Below are positions 50,501 through 63,669 of a stretch of DNA of 64,000 nucleotides, piece after piece. This DNA comes from Trochalopteron elliotii (lineage: Eukaryota; Chordata; Aves; Passeriformes; Leiothrichidae), in NCBI GenBank assembly GCA_024734555.1, contig JANPWX010020190.1, forward strand, positions 62,001 through 126,000, written 5' to 3'. The notes under the pieces are model-generated. The model was not told where the DNA came from. It did not search any database and was given only the letters and a program-made list of their open reading frames with translations. Position 1 is the stretch's first letter. Each line of letters opens with the position of its first letter. A program made the position numbers and the translations under genes.

Positions 50501-51476
50501 CCCAAATGCAGAGTTCAGACTTACTAACAGCCTTTCCTGCTTGGCTGCCAAGGCTCAGTGAAGGAAGTTGCATTTGGTTCTGGAGTGCATGCCTGGTAAG
50601 GAGGATCAAATTCTGATGTAATGACTTGAGCTCAAACTCCTATATAGTCGTGTCTGACTAGTCCAGTCTTATGTTCTAGACTAAACCATGAAAACCCAAT
50701 TTTCTTTCTACAGATTCTTAACATCCTGGAGATTAAGAATTTGAAGAGGTCAGGAAATTAGAGAGTTTGGGAAAGCAAGAGGGTGCCAACACATTACAGC
50801 CAAAAATATAGTGTTATTCAAGTTGATGTTTTTTCTGACACAAACTCCAATGAAACTAAGATTCCATTCCTGGCTATCACTACCATAACTGATTAACTAC
50901 AATTAGATTTCCAGATGGTCAGATACCAAATCATGTCAAACCCATCTATATGCATATGATTGCTATTTCTATGTGCTGTCTACAATCCTCAGAGTACTCT
51001 ATGTTCCCTCATTAGTACAAGACTCCTTCAGCCTACAAAGCTTTGCCTTTTAATGTGGTATGGAGGGAACTAGATGGCAGAGGACTGAAGGAAAGCAATG
51101 CCCAAAGGTCAAAAATAAAACCTAAGGAGAGACTGTTCTATCAATCCCCCAGCAAGCCCACAAGTCACCAGCTGTCCAGTTTTTAGCAGAGACTCTTACC
51201 ACCTTCTAAGGCAGATGGCTGCAGAAATGTTAGCTTACACTTCAAGTTTTCTTTAACCATCCCAAGCACTAACTTTCTGTTTGGTTTGGTAAATGTCCTC
51301 CATGTTTCAAAAAAGCCAGGCTCCTGCTAAAGAAGAAAATTCTGCTAGCAAATGTTTTTCTGCTCCTGAAGAAAAGCCAGGGCTTTAGTGTTCCTCGGCT
51401 ACTATCCAGAATTGATTTAACCTTAAGCCTCCCTTGCTCTGTTTGAATGATAACTTTTGATTTTTACTTGAGAAGT
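44586..51476. other. AT-rich non-coding DNA, simple repeats only
   Basis: The stretch holds a T17 run (46680-46696) and a purine tract (49465-49502, A-run then GA repeats). Open frames at 45055-45411 plus, 45603-45887 minus and 47743-48033 plus were inspected. None shows a recognised domain or clear exon borders. Confidence 0.5.
49465..49502 (+). repeat. Purine tract: poly-A then (GA)n
   Basis: About 38 bases are all purine on this strand: a run of A followed by gagaga and gaaa units. The minus strand is all pyrimidine. Confidence 0.9.
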
Positions 51477-51497
51477 AAAAAAAAAAAAAAAAAAAAA
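51477..51497 (+). repeat. Poly-A run (21 A)
   Basis: Twenty-one A are followed by G and further A/AT-rich sequence. No retrocopy body was recognised upstream. Confidence 0.95.
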
Positions 51498-54400
51498 GAA
51501 AAAAATATACAAAATGTGATAGAGTGATTGATAGTTATGTAGGTTATTTCATACCACTAAGTTAGGATGTGGCTTTTAATCCTAATGATTTTATTGTATT
51601 AAAATACAAGGATGACAAATTGCAATATGCACATCACATTAAGTAAATATCAGTGCATGCTGATCTGTGCCAGTCGGTGGTGTAAATGTCGAGCACAAAA
51701 TTGTCCCCTTCACATGATGTAGATGCAACCCCTATGCCTTGATACAGTTATGGTGCAGCTGATGAGACAGGCTGCATATGACATTTGGGATTGAGGAATT
51801 TAGAGAAGCCTGCTGAACTGTGTTGGGAATAAATGGACTAATAATATTTAGCTCAGAGGTAGAAGCAGGAGGCTAAAATCCCTATAACTCCTTCCTAAAT
51901 TATCTTGTCCAGTAAAGGTTAAATCTGCATACAAGACCTCAAACATGAGAAAATTATATTAATTTATTAAATTAATATCATATTACCTAGGTTTGCTCTT
52001 AAACACTCCTGGGATCAACACCAGACAGCTGTCATATCCTTTCCCAAAAGAGTAGCAGACTTCAGCAAATCTGTCACGTACAACTTAAATCTCAGTTTCT
52101 TTCCCACAATTATTTTCTTGAAGTGACTGAAAGCCATAAACTATGTCTAAATAATTTAATTTTAGTAAGAGTTCAAAGAATTTAATAGAATTTTCTAAGA
52201 ATCTGAATCTGAAAAATTACAAAAATATTTTCCCACCCCCTTGCTATTTCTTGCTATTTTTATAGTCCTGAAGTTGGTAGAAACAACCCACTTGATGTAT
52301 TCATTGTGAAGCTCACACTCGGTACACTTGGGTACAACTAATACTCAGAATTACCACTGCCAGAAGATGGGTATCAAATAATAAAGAACAGTATGTACAA
52401 GATGTGAATGTCTCTGCTCTCTGCTTGCACAGAAACTTCTTCATTGAGCCTGTCCCTGCTATCTCTTGGGAGAGCTGAAATTTAACCTGTGCCAAGTACT
52501 GGAGAGGACTACTTTAGTTTCTTTAAGGTGAACATCAAATACATTTTAAGATGCAAACTGTCTGAATCAAACCAGAAATAATGATCTTTTTCTTCCTGCA
52601 TGACTGGGTCACTGTCAGTGTTAAGTGAATTAAATGTATAATTTATTAAATGGTTTCTCTGAGCACTGAAATCAGTCAGAATTTAAACTGATTCAGTTTG
52701 CCATCATTATATCATAAGGAGAGGATAACTTTAATTTTTTTTTCCTTTTTCTGTTCAATGCTGTCCACAGGATGATTATTACAGACATCCTTCAACTGCT
52801 CTTTTATGAGTGGAAATTGAAGTGTGTTTTATTCCCAGGACACAAGATCCAGGTTTTACAAGTTGTACCTCATAAACACTTGAGGCAAGAGCTCCCAAAC
52901 ACTTTGTGGGGATCATGTATTGATTGCCTCATTGATAAATGGTTATGTGCTGAAGGATGAGAATTTATCCCAAATCTTTATTCTATCAAATTCCCAAAAT
53001 CAAATTATAGTACTACTCCAAGACAAAAGAGGAAACTTCAGTGGGACAAGTCTTGCAAAGCAGTAAGTTTCGTACTATACACTACTGACACTGACAGCGA
53101 CAACCTTCAAGAAAATGTGAGGATGCTACAATGCACTGAGCCACAAATTGTTTTGATGTAAACAACCCCTCCGTGAGACAGGTACTGCTCTTACTGTGAG
53201 TAAGAAAATTAAGATAAATGTTTATTACTGGTTTTAACTTCTCTGAGATTACTTTCATCTTGCTGTCATGTAGGTAGACTTGTTTTCCCAGAGAGGACTC
53301 CCTGCAGAGTTGGCATGCTGGGATCAGCTGGCAAGAGAAAAAGAAAGAAGGGAAGCACTCTAATTCAATTAGTGGGGGCACCCAGGAGGGCTGACATTGC
53401 CTTCCTTTACTGAAATCTATTTTTCTCCTGTTGGCTTTTTGCCGCCTCATCTGTTGGAAAGCAAAATTATGACCTCAGATCATTCACTTGTTTTCTAATG
53501 TCTTAAAGGAAGAAATAGATTTCTGATATTTAATGCAGATGGTGAAAAAAGGCAGCTGATTTGAAATCAAGTTTTGAGATTCTTAAGAGCAAGTTCTAGA
53601 TTTAAAGGGTATGCATACACCCATACATACCATATCTGTTCTCTTTAAAGAACAAGAGGCTCCCATACGCATTTCAAGATTAAATCATTCTATATATGAA
53701 AAATGTATGCAAAGAGCATAAATGTGAACTTAGTATTTGGTGTAAAGTTGACAGATTACACAGCTGTTTCCCTCAGCATATTTTGAAGAAAAGGTCTTAA
53801 AGGTTGAAAAAACAAAGAGCTGAGGAAGGAAGACCAGGAGGTGAGGAAGGTGCCTTCAGGGGCTGTGCCTTTCTTGCTTTGGGCTTCTATATGGCCTTCT
53901 TCCAGCATTTGCAACACTTCTAACCATCCTTATTAATGGGACAGAGCCAGTTTTACAGAGTGGGTAAAAAATGTTCCTTGTAACATCTACTCATCTACCT
54001 GCTCCTCTGAAGCTCTATCGATCTAAGGCCAATACCCCATACCCAACTTCGCAGATGAAGAAATTATTTTTGAAGGTGTGAAGTTTTTATGACTGAAGCC
54101 ATATTATCTTGCTTTGCCATTTAGAAGAGCCACATATTCTGCTCCTGTTGCAAGAACCCTACCTTTAATATTTTGTTCTTCTTGATGTGATGAGAATAAA
54201 ATTTGAAATTTCTTATCATATTGTTATGGGGTTAAAAAAAATGTCTCCTAGAATTAACGATTAAGAGGAGGCAAAAGAATTGGAATTTCCCTTATTTAAT
54301 TTTTTTCCCCAAAGAGATGCAACTATCTCCTCCCACACTTCTGCCCCCTTATAAACACCAAGACATTACCCGGCTCTTTCTTCTGAGGGTAGAAGGAAAC

Positions 54401-57400
54401 TGGAGTTGTGGGATTTCTTTTCATGTTGTTAAAACCAGAAATATATAGAGCTTTGAAAAAAACCAACAACCTTCACACTTGAAGATGAAAGCATCTCAGC
54501 TTTATGACAGCTAGCCAATTATATAGAAAGAGTAAAACAATATCATGAGGTTATATTTAATTGGCTAACAAGTTGTATGCATGCACAAATAGTAAATAAA
54601 CAAAAAAAATCAATATGAAGTGATTTTTCATTTAGGCAAATTGTAACTATTTAAATCCTGTTTAATTTCTCTACAGAGGACAGCGTCATATTTTCTGATC
54701 CTGTAGATCAAGTTGAAGAAATTTATTTTCAATTGACAAATAAATAACACTTGACCAACAAAGTATATGTAATAGCTCCTACAAATAAACAGTCATACAA
54801 AATATAATATTTAGACAGGACTCAGTACTATCTCAATGAGAGTGAAAAAGATGCTTCCTTTTATTTTTTTTTTTTGTGATAAGCACAATTATGTCATTAG
54901 GCATACATCTCTACCACCATTTTCACATATATGCTCTAGATGAAGGCAAATGCTGTTATAGTGCTTAATTAGAACCACAGCTGTAAAGTGATGGAGAATC
55001 CAAAAGTACAATTACTGTTAGAGCTGGAGGCTACAGTAGTCCATAAAATTTGCATCCAGACACTGTAGCTGTTCATGAAGCTTCTGGTTACTCATATTCT
55101 GCCTTTTTTTTTTTTGGTGAGAAGCTGACTGCATCAGGAATCACATTTTTGCATGTCTATTTTCCTCATTTTTCCTATCCTAAAATTCCTTCCTTCTACA
55201 CCCTCCAGTCCTGTAGATTTCTAAAATACTAACCCAACTGTAGTTTTGTTCAAACAAGTTCAACAACTGTTTCAGACATAGTGTTACTATGATACTCTTC
55301 TGATATCATTGTAGAAATGTGAATGCTAGTATTCATTGTTACTAAGAGCGTCTTGCTGAACATAAGTAACTTTACGGGTATTTTTCAGTTTGAGAAAGGA
55401 ATACTGATTCACAATAGGGTTTAGATACCAGCAGTCTAGTTCCAGGATTAATGAGAATATCAAATTAAAAATGAAACCTGTATACCAGTTTAATTAAGCA
55501 AATCATGCTTCCTGATTTTATTCTTCACTTCAGAGTAGAGCATGGTTGTCTTGCTTAATTTCACTTCTAGCAGCTATTCTCACATAGTCTTCATGTTACT
55601 ACTTCAGTGGGATTGTCTGCAGCACACCACACCATGTTCTGATATCAGGTCCATCATACAATCCAATACAGTACAAAATAATTCAACTGCATTTCCTGAT
55701 TCTTTAGTACTTGCAGATGTATGAGTGTAGATACTACCTGTCCATCCATTACCACAACAGACACACGTCTGCTGTCTCACTTTAGATTCACAGCCCTGCA
55801 CTGCCCATTGTAAAAGACAAACTCTAGTGATACTTCCAATCACTTCCTTGTGTAAAGACAAACACCCAGTCTGAAAGTGCTCCTGGATCCACTGAGAAAA
55901 ATGACACCATGGCAGTTGCCTTTGACTACGACTTTTTGATTTTTTAAGTATTTTAAGCTTAATAGAAAGATTTAATTATTGATAACTCCCTGCCCATCCA
56001 CAGGACTACTTTTGCTATCCATTTATACTGCATTGCTGTGACAACTACAATTTTTTTACCTAAGAAAAGTATGTCTACAGCATAGACAACAAAACTTAGT
56101 ATTACTCATGTCAGACATCTCTAGAAAATGAAATTTGTACTAGCAAGCATTATCCTAAGAAATCTGCTCAAGAAGCCCTCCAAAAAAGAAATAGTACTTT
56201 ACCACACAGTCTGTATGGATTAAAACGTAATTAGTTCACACAATTGTCAGATAGCAGAAAATCTGAAAATTAGGCATCAGCAATTGGAAGTGAAGGAATT
56301 ATTAACAAAAGAAATAATGTAAAATGAGTGATTCCCTGAACCTTCTGTGGTGTTAGCATATGGTGTACACTGACAACCTGAAAAATTATATTAAATGAAG
56401 ATGAAAAGGTTGGCATGTTTCATGATAAAATTACAGGGTAACTGAATCTCCATCCAATGGACCAGTTTAGCTGTTTTAATCACATTTAAATAAATTGAGA
56501 TTTTGACCATAAGTCAGTGCTTCTATAAAAAGAGTCAGAAAAAATTACAAGCAACAACACAATTCAGGCAATTATGTGTTTCAAAACCATAATTTTGCAA
56601 AACACCTATTTTTAGAGTGTGGAGTGGTTATCTCCTATGTAATACAAATTCCATTAGTGGATAATGAAGATATTAGACAATTAATTATTTCTCCTTTACA
56701 TTTTTCTTGCTTGTGTATTTATTTAACCCAATAAAAATATTTTTGATGTTTAAAAAGTAAATAATCATAACAAAAAAATGTTTAAAAACCCCAGTATATA
56801 CCCTTTAAGATACAGCAAAAATTTCCTGTGTCAAGTAAAGCAATAATACTGGCATGAATTTGCATAGACATTGATTCAATAAACAGCTGCATTCTGTATT
56901 CTGGATGCAGCACCACAACTACAAAATTAAGCAGTAGAGGTGAAACATACTTTTAAATTTTCACATATTAAACCTATGGAATGCTCTTCAGAGATATCAG
57001 AATATGAACCTGCGCCCTGTGAAATCTGAACTTCAAATAAGAATTGAGCCATTTCAATTGCATAGGGCTCTAAAGCAGCACCACAATCTGTCAGTTTCCA
57101 ACTCAGAAAAATAAGAAAACTAAATGGTTGCTCCAATCTAAGAAAATACCTAAAGAAATTCAAAGCAGCAATTTTGTAACTGAGATAAAATATATTGATT
57201 GTTACTCTAAAATGTCATTTGGCAGCTTAACATAAATGGTCAAGATTTAGTAAAGTCCTTTCCTGACAGTCCATAATCACACAGAGGAATTTTTTTGTTG
57301 GCAAAAAAATTCTTGTCCTTTGGCTGTTTCCGCTGCTGTTGGGTAGTTCCCACTATCCAGTTCTCTCTCTATTTTTGTGTAACATTCAATAGACACTATC

Positions 57401-57633
57401 TGAACCATTGTGACCTAGTTTGCAGAAATAATCAAGGAAAAAAGAACAAAGAGGAGTGGGGAAGGGTGAGAGAAGGGTGATAAGTTTTAATCTGTCTTCT
57501 GTTCAGCTTTTTAAACATCCCATTGTGGTGCTAGAGGAATACCAATGCCAGCAATGAGGAATGCAACACAAGAATGAGAGGAGGAGAATAATAAACAACT
57601 CTTTTCCAGCAACATCTCACATTTTGCTCTCAG
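51498..57633. other. Non-coding DNA, one acceptor-like site noted
   Basis: A strong acceptor-like sequence (pyrimidine-rich then tgtccacag) ends at 52770, followed by a 62-codon open frame (52772-52960) without a matching strong donor. A GC-moderate patch at about 53240-53460 is unassigned. Nothing else was recognised. Confidence 0.45.
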
Positions 57634-57678
57634 TTGTACTGAGAGAGAATGTTCAAAGTACCAAGAGGCACATAAAGA
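57634..57678 (+). CDS. Candidate short internal coding exon (speculative)
   Basis: The 45-bp segment is preceded by a good acceptor (acattttgctctcag) and followed by a good donor (AAAGA|GTAAGT). In the only frame open throughout it encodes 14 complete residues, CTERECSKYQEAHK. One base precedes them and two bases (GA) follow, so it is phase 2 at both ends. The phase fits the larger candidate exon at 63670, giving a GAG codon across the junction. I do not recognise the peptide. Short pseudo-exons with acceptable splice sites arise often by chance, so this is offered only because of the phase match. Confidence 0.17.
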
Positions 57679-59912
57679 GTAAGTGTGAAGAACTCTTTCA
57701 TCTTAATCCCTATGCTCTCAGTATTTCATTTTGCCATATCATGTAACATATTTCTTTAATTTTTAATCACCAGCCTGCCATATCTTTGCATTGGTAATTT
57801 AATTTCAAATTATCACAGTATTAAAAACATAAAATTATCTATATTACTGTTTAATTACTTCATGCTAAGTAAATTTGAAGTACTCTGAGTATCAACACAA
57901 GTAGAACCGTCTTGAAGATCTTGTATTACAGTGCCTTATATGAAGCTAGATATGTCAATATCTCATTTTACCTACTAATTGATTGACATGACATACAAAT
58001 AAGAAAAATTTCATAGTAAATAAGAGGAAGCAACTGTCATGTAAGAAAAGAGTTAACAAGCTATGACTCTTCAGGTTACAGGGACTTGAGAGGGGCACAG
58101 CCAGGGTTTGCTAACTCTTACAAGTGGTAAGCTGAACATTAAGCTCTTACTTATCCTGTCCTGACAAAACCAAAGTACATGGTGCCTGACAAACTGTTTG
58201 GAGACTGCTTGAAGAAAGGGAAGAATGTGCCACTCTACACAGCAAACACAGAACGATTGAAATGTGGAGCTGTGGAAGGCTCTGATAGCAAGCTGCATTG
58301 GCATGCTCAAAAAATAATCTGACAGAACTGGCAGATGAAGTCAACAAGTGTTAGTGCTGGGAGGGGACTGGCCCACAGGCAGTGGCCAAGTTGGCCCGCA
58401 GATGGCCAAGTTCACCTGCCTTCCCCCTCCTCCCTTTCAAGTATCTTCTCCTACCACAACTAGGAGAGCAGGAGAGCATTTAGGCACTTCCAGCCAATCA
58501 TGGTCCCATCCTCAGGAGGGAAAGCTCTGGGGTGAAAGGAGCACTGCTCTGAAAAATCACAGAAATCCTGACTTCTCATCTTGTCCTACAGTATTTGCTA
58601 CAGCAGTGAATTACTCTTTAATTGTTAGTTTTCCATAATGCTTGAAATTTTTAGATGTGACAGAGTAAAGGCAAAGATTGCTTCAATTATTTTTAAGTCA
58701 AAGAGGAAATTTAAACTTTTCATTGTGAAGTTCAGAGCACATCTGCATGATATGTTTCCTATTTGCATCAATTTAAATAATTTTCTACTTTCATTCATTG
58801 ATAAGACAATTATACAGACTGATAAATTATGGACTGTTACACCTTTGTGTTTTTCACTGCAGTGCCATGCCCTGAACCGATATTCTCTTCCTCTGCTTTA
58901 AGATAGCCCCTTCTAAAATACAAACCTAGAATAACTGTTTTCAGATAGATATAATTTACTTATCTTTCAAAGTTGATACATATTCTTGTACAGGTGTATT
59001 CATTCACTAGCGGTTTTCTCTTAGACCATGATAAGATGGAAAATATTTATAGGTTTACAGAATCGATCTGCTTATTTATATATGGGGTACTTTTTTAATG
59101 GAAAATTGGCTGCATTTGTTATGTGGGACAGCATAGGCTGTTGCATTCCTGAGTGGGGTACTTTAAAATTATAGATACCTGTTCACTAACAAAATTTAAA
59201 ATGTCTTTGAAGCAATTGATTTGGTAAAACTCCCAGATGACTTGGTAGGAAATTCTAATTGTTAAAAGGAAGTATTTTTGCCTTCTAATTTTTGTCCTAG
59301 GAGTGATTCAATAAACATACAAAGATAGCACATAAGATCCCATTCTAATTCAAACAGATTCTTCCAAATTGCTTGCATCTACAAACATGGAGGTATCAAA
59401 TCTTCTTTCCACAGGATACTTTTCGTAGTCTTCCACAAATACTCAGAAAAGTGAACACTGTTTTCTATAGGCATGTTTATTATTTTTCTCAGTTAGAATA
59501 ATTGATTTTCTTTTTTTTTAAAGCCATGTATTTGTCAAAGGTAAACAGAATATGGAAAGTTTAAAGTGTTACAAAAAAGAACATGGAAATCTTCTTAGAA
59601 CAATTCTACTATGTTTTTGCCACTTAGTTTATCTATGAAATTCTTAGCATCTACAGGACCTGACCATAGTGATTGAAACAGGGTGCTGTACTGCAGAAGT
59701 CACACCAATCAATGTGTTTAATTCTGACAAAAAAAACCAAGGAAAGGTGAAAGAGTTTGTTCATTCATGTTTTTCTTCTAAGTTGTAGTGCCTAAAATGC
59801 CTGGCCAAGGAGAATATGGCTGAATTTCTGTTTTTTTAAAAGGAGTACTCACACTGATTGTCTGTATCCTTTTCAATTTACAATATATTACAAAAGTAAA
59901 AATTCTGAAACA
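57679..59912. other. AT-rich DNA with one GC-richer patch
   Basis: The patch at about 58340-58560 is GC-richer than its surroundings, with a 96-codon frame (58348-58638). It could not be matched to a repeat or gene. Confidence 0.45.
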
Positions 59913-60137
59913 TTATTTATATTCATTGCAACAATAGAATGATTGTGGGTTTGTGCCAGAATTGACTTCTTTGACAATAATTGAAAATTTTTGTGCAATT
60001 TCATAAGGAGCATTTGGCTCAAGAGTACGAATGTAGACCAGACAGAATAACCAGTAAAAGAGGAACTCCAGCAGAAGAGGAGGAACTCCAATAATGTAGT
60101 TTTTGTGCTTTCTGAAGTATCTATACAGTATGCCCAC
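59913..60137 (-). pseudogene. Hydrophobic open segment, possible exon or gene relic
   Basis: On the minus strand, 74 codons are open from 60137 (GTG) to a TAA. The peptide begins with a basic stretch (RYFRKHKNY), then a likely membrane segment (PPLLLEFLFYWLFCLVYI), then a polar part (RTLEPNAPYEIAQKF). The layout of a basic segment followed by a long transmembrane helix vaguely resembles the first membrane span of ABCA-type transporters, but I cannot assign a family. The possible acceptor (atacttcag at about 60111) has a poor pyrimidine tract, and no strong donor lies before the stop. An internal 10-bp repeat (aggaactcca at 60061 and 60081) underlies part of the hydrophobic region. It may be a fossil exon or chance. 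Confidence 0.2.
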
Positions 60138-60592
60138 TGAAAGCTTTGTTTTCTCCCTTCTTTATTCCCCAGTGATACTAATACGGACTATCTATTTCCA
60201 AATGTGCATAACTCAAGGTCTCTGCCATAGATTAAGAATTATTTCTGTAGCTAATCCTTAGCACTGTTTTAAAGAATACACTTGCATGAGTTGCAACATG
60301 CAAATTTCTATGAAACCATAGAAACTATGACAATCAAACTGTGAATAAATAGAACTCATGAGATGGATGTCATCACCATAGATGATAGCTGAATATTTGA
60401 ACCTTATTTCTGTACATATTTTCTTTCCCCCTGTCTTTGTTCTGCAGTGAATTGTAGTACTCAAGAAGATAAGCTTGGAAACCATGAAGCCCAAAGATTA
60501 AGTCTAGAAAATATAATTGAAGCAGACCATATTCTTCTATATAAGGTTAACCCATATAGAAAAACCTGTCTCCCTTGCCCAATGTCCCACAG

Positions 60593-60615
60593 CAACAACA
60601 ACAACAACAACAACA
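60593..60615 (+). repeat. (CAA)n trinucleotide repeat
   Basis: About 7.7 perfect CAA units. It follows a pyrimidine-rich, acceptor-like 'ttgcccaatgtcccacag', but the open frames through it (poly-Q on plus, poly-L on minus) are not recognised as protein. Confidence 0.95.
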
Positions 60616-60751
60616 TAGCTGCGTAGTAGAAATGGAGGCATTCATATCTGTCTTGCACCTCCTTAGTCTGCAGGAGAGGGGTAAGGTGGGAAGGGAAATG
60701 AGGGAATGGGGAGAGAAAGGAGGGAGCAACGCACAGTGCACCACATTATAT

Positions 60752-60775
60752 AAAAAAAAAAAAAAAAGAAAAAAA
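60752..60775 (+). repeat. Poly-A tract (16 A, G, 7 A)
   Basis: Nearly pure A over 24 bases. No retrocopy body was recognised. Confidence 0.9.
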
Positions 60776-61844
60776 TTTGCTAGCAAATTCTGCATTGTGA
60801 TTGACTATATAGCATATGTGCTGATTTGACTGCACCGGTTTTAAACAAAATTAAAAAATAAAATTGCCAAAAGATACTCAATTATAATCCCACATGTTTA
60901 AAGAAATTACAGAGAACAGGTTTATTAACAGCACTCTTATTGTTTAATAACTATGCCTAAAGATGTCCAAAAAGGTTTAAATAATAACATCAGAACAAAG
61001 AAGGGCTTTTTATCAACAAATTACCAACAAAATTGCTTCAAACCCCTGCAGACTTCTGGTTTCTTCTAAATAATTAACAAAAAACATGCTAATAATCTGA
61101 CACTGTTGATGGCATAAAAATAAATATGTTCCAAATTTTATAACATTTTTCTAAATATTTCAGTAAAAACTAAGATCACTGGGTTCTGATGTACCAGCAA
61201 AAGTCTGTTCTTGCCAAGCTCTAAAGGCAAGTATTTGATTTCCATCAATGTAGTGATTCTGACTATCAAAGAAATTTAAAACACTCTAAAGGGGATCAGA
61301 AAAACTACTGTCAGTGGCATTTCTTTAAACTGGTATTGATGTAACTGGATTAATATATCCTTGGGGATATGATCACACCAGATGTGTCTCACAAAAAAAA
61401 AAAAATAATCCTACACAAGGCAATACGCATGAATATAATGCCATCTGAGAGGACTGAAGTGTCCATTACTGTCCATTTTCTTCCACCTCTTCTACCCAAA
61501 TCACAAAACTGATTTCTAAGAGATGATTGCTAAAATACAATCTCCTGCAATGACAGTCTTTCCCCCATGAAATTATATGAACATGCCAGAAAACAGCATC
61601 CTGCATGCTTGAATCTAAAGCAGTTTGATACCAGGAGCAATCCATGCCTTCACTGACATCTTCTGATTCACAAAGCTGTCAGTTCACATCCTGTGATTCA
61701 ATTTCACCTGTACATCTATGGCTGAATATGCAACATGGTCTGTCTGATTGGTGTGCATTTCCCCATCATTGTCTTGTCATGGGGATCTCTGTGAAACTAC
61801 ATTCTCCATCAGAGGACTGAAACATTTCATTGCAATCAGCACAG
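60776..61844. other. AT-rich non-coding DNA
   Basis: Contains a 13-A run at about 61391-61403. No gene or repeat family was recognised. Confidence 0.5.
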
Positions 61845-62212
61845 ATACCTGCAGGCACCAACAGGCGTTAATTGGCTCACCTCACCAGGGACCCTCATTC
61901 ATGCACCCATGCACATGGGTCTGGGGCAGCTAGACCAGGACTGAGCCAGGTGCTCTTCTCAGAGGTACAGCTTTTCCCAGTCCTTCTCCTGGCTGTTCCT
62001 TCACTGTCATAAGGATTTTCTGGACTAGCTTCAGGCCTGACTTGCTAACTCAGCTTTGCTTGGATTGCTGACTAATGGATGTTCTTGTCTGTCCACCAGT
62101 GGGAATTCACTCCCAGACTCCCCACCCTTGTTGAGCCCCAAAACCCATATTGGAGCAACCTGAGGTAGCTGTGTCTCCAGTAAATATAGTCTTATCACCC
62201 ATCTCATTGTCA
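61845..62212. other. Unassigned GC-richer block, possible old repeat
   Basis: About 370 bp with clearly higher GC than either flank, including 'ggcagctagaccaggactgagccaggtgctc' and 'ttggattgctgactaatgg'. The abrupt composition and wording look like a decayed interspersed repeat, but I could not place it in a CR1 subfamily or LTR with confidence. Short open frames on both strands (61748-61933, 62031-62213) are not recognised. Confidence 0.3.
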
Positions 62213-63669
62213 ATGAGACCTTTCTTGATTTTCATATCCTTATTCACCTTTACATGTTAAAAAAAAAAATCTTTCAGAAAAAGAAAGGAAAATATACAAT
62301 ATTTTTGAAGTCTTTAATGGGTTAAAATATGCTTTTCATTCTCACTTTACATAAAATACTGATGACATTATATGACAACAAAAATATCATATTTAAGTCC
62401 TTTGAAATTGCAAAAGATATTTTAAGTTATTTTTACATAAATCCAAAATGAAAAGGTATTGTAAGTTATTAGTGACCTTGTGCAAATGTGCATTAAAAGA
62501 TTTTCATGCAAACGGTATAGATATTACAAAGAATTTTATCATCTTAGAACTTTTTTATGTGGGCATGTTTATAGATAGCTTAAGAACATCTATATTCTAC
62601 CTTTCAAACTAAATTTTTGATGAATAGAGTTTGAGTAAAAGAAAGAAAATGGTATTAATATTTGCTAAACTTGAAAACCGTTCATGTCCTACTCTCCTTT
62701 ATTGCAAATATTTTATGTTGCCTTTATCCAAAACTAAGAAAGACAATAGAATCCATGAAAGATATAGAATGAATCAAATTTAACTACTAAAAAAACTCAC
62801 TAATTTTATACAGTTTACCAGAAACTGAAGGAGAAGGGAAAATATGGATAAAATTATTGAACCTTGATGTCCTTGTAGTCTGTACAAATACTTCTAAAAC
62901 CCCTGTATGGTTATCTGGGTACTTTAGTTGAAAGCAGAAGGCTGGGATCAATCTTTAGAAGACAGATTCTTCAACTTAACAGGGCAGTTTCTCAGTGCAA
63001 TCAGAATCACAGTAAACTTCCAGCTGTGATTAGGGACAAACAGACAATACCACACAGTAAAGTTTTCATATCTGCAGTAAAAAGAGCGTGGACTAAGTAG
63101 ACAAAAGAAAAATCATATGAAAAATGAATGCCCTCTGGTGCTTACATTTCTTGGGAGGACAGAAGTGAAGCATATTCGCTATCAACTAATGAAGGAATAG
63201 ATCTAAGAAAATAGGAAAATATGATGGTTTATGGTCTACTTATGTTTTCACAGATGTTCTAAATACTTTTGGGCCTTTTACTAAACATGCTTGCTAGTAT
63301 GCCAGGAGTTCTGAAAATTTGGTAAGATTTAATTAACATTTAAAAACATCCAGACAGTTATTTGAACCATATTTGCGGTAACGGTAAAGGCCATCTCTGA
63401 AAGCATAGACAACAACTAGGTACCTAGTTCCTATCTATTGGCTTTGTAGGTATGGAGTATTCTAGGGAACTAAAAAAAGAACATCACCCTGCTAGGCTGA
63501 AAAATACAAATTAAATGATATCTATTACCATCCTATCAGACTCTAGTAGCTTTATTGCTCTTCAATCAAAATTTCAGTAATAATTCATTTGGAATCTCAA
63601 CTTAAAATGAGAGAAATGAGAAATAGAAATGGTCAAAAGTTCCTGAATAAACAGATTATCCTTTTTCAG
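62213..63669. other. AT-rich non-coding DNA
   Basis: No repeat family, RNA gene or exon-like segment with good borders recognised. Confidence 0.5.

Noticed and set aside
52771..52960. Open frame after a strong splice-acceptor-like site
   Set aside because: There is no good donor in the open part, the frame-compatible donor CAG|GTTTTA is weak, and the phase does not fit the downstream candidates. The peptide was not recognised.
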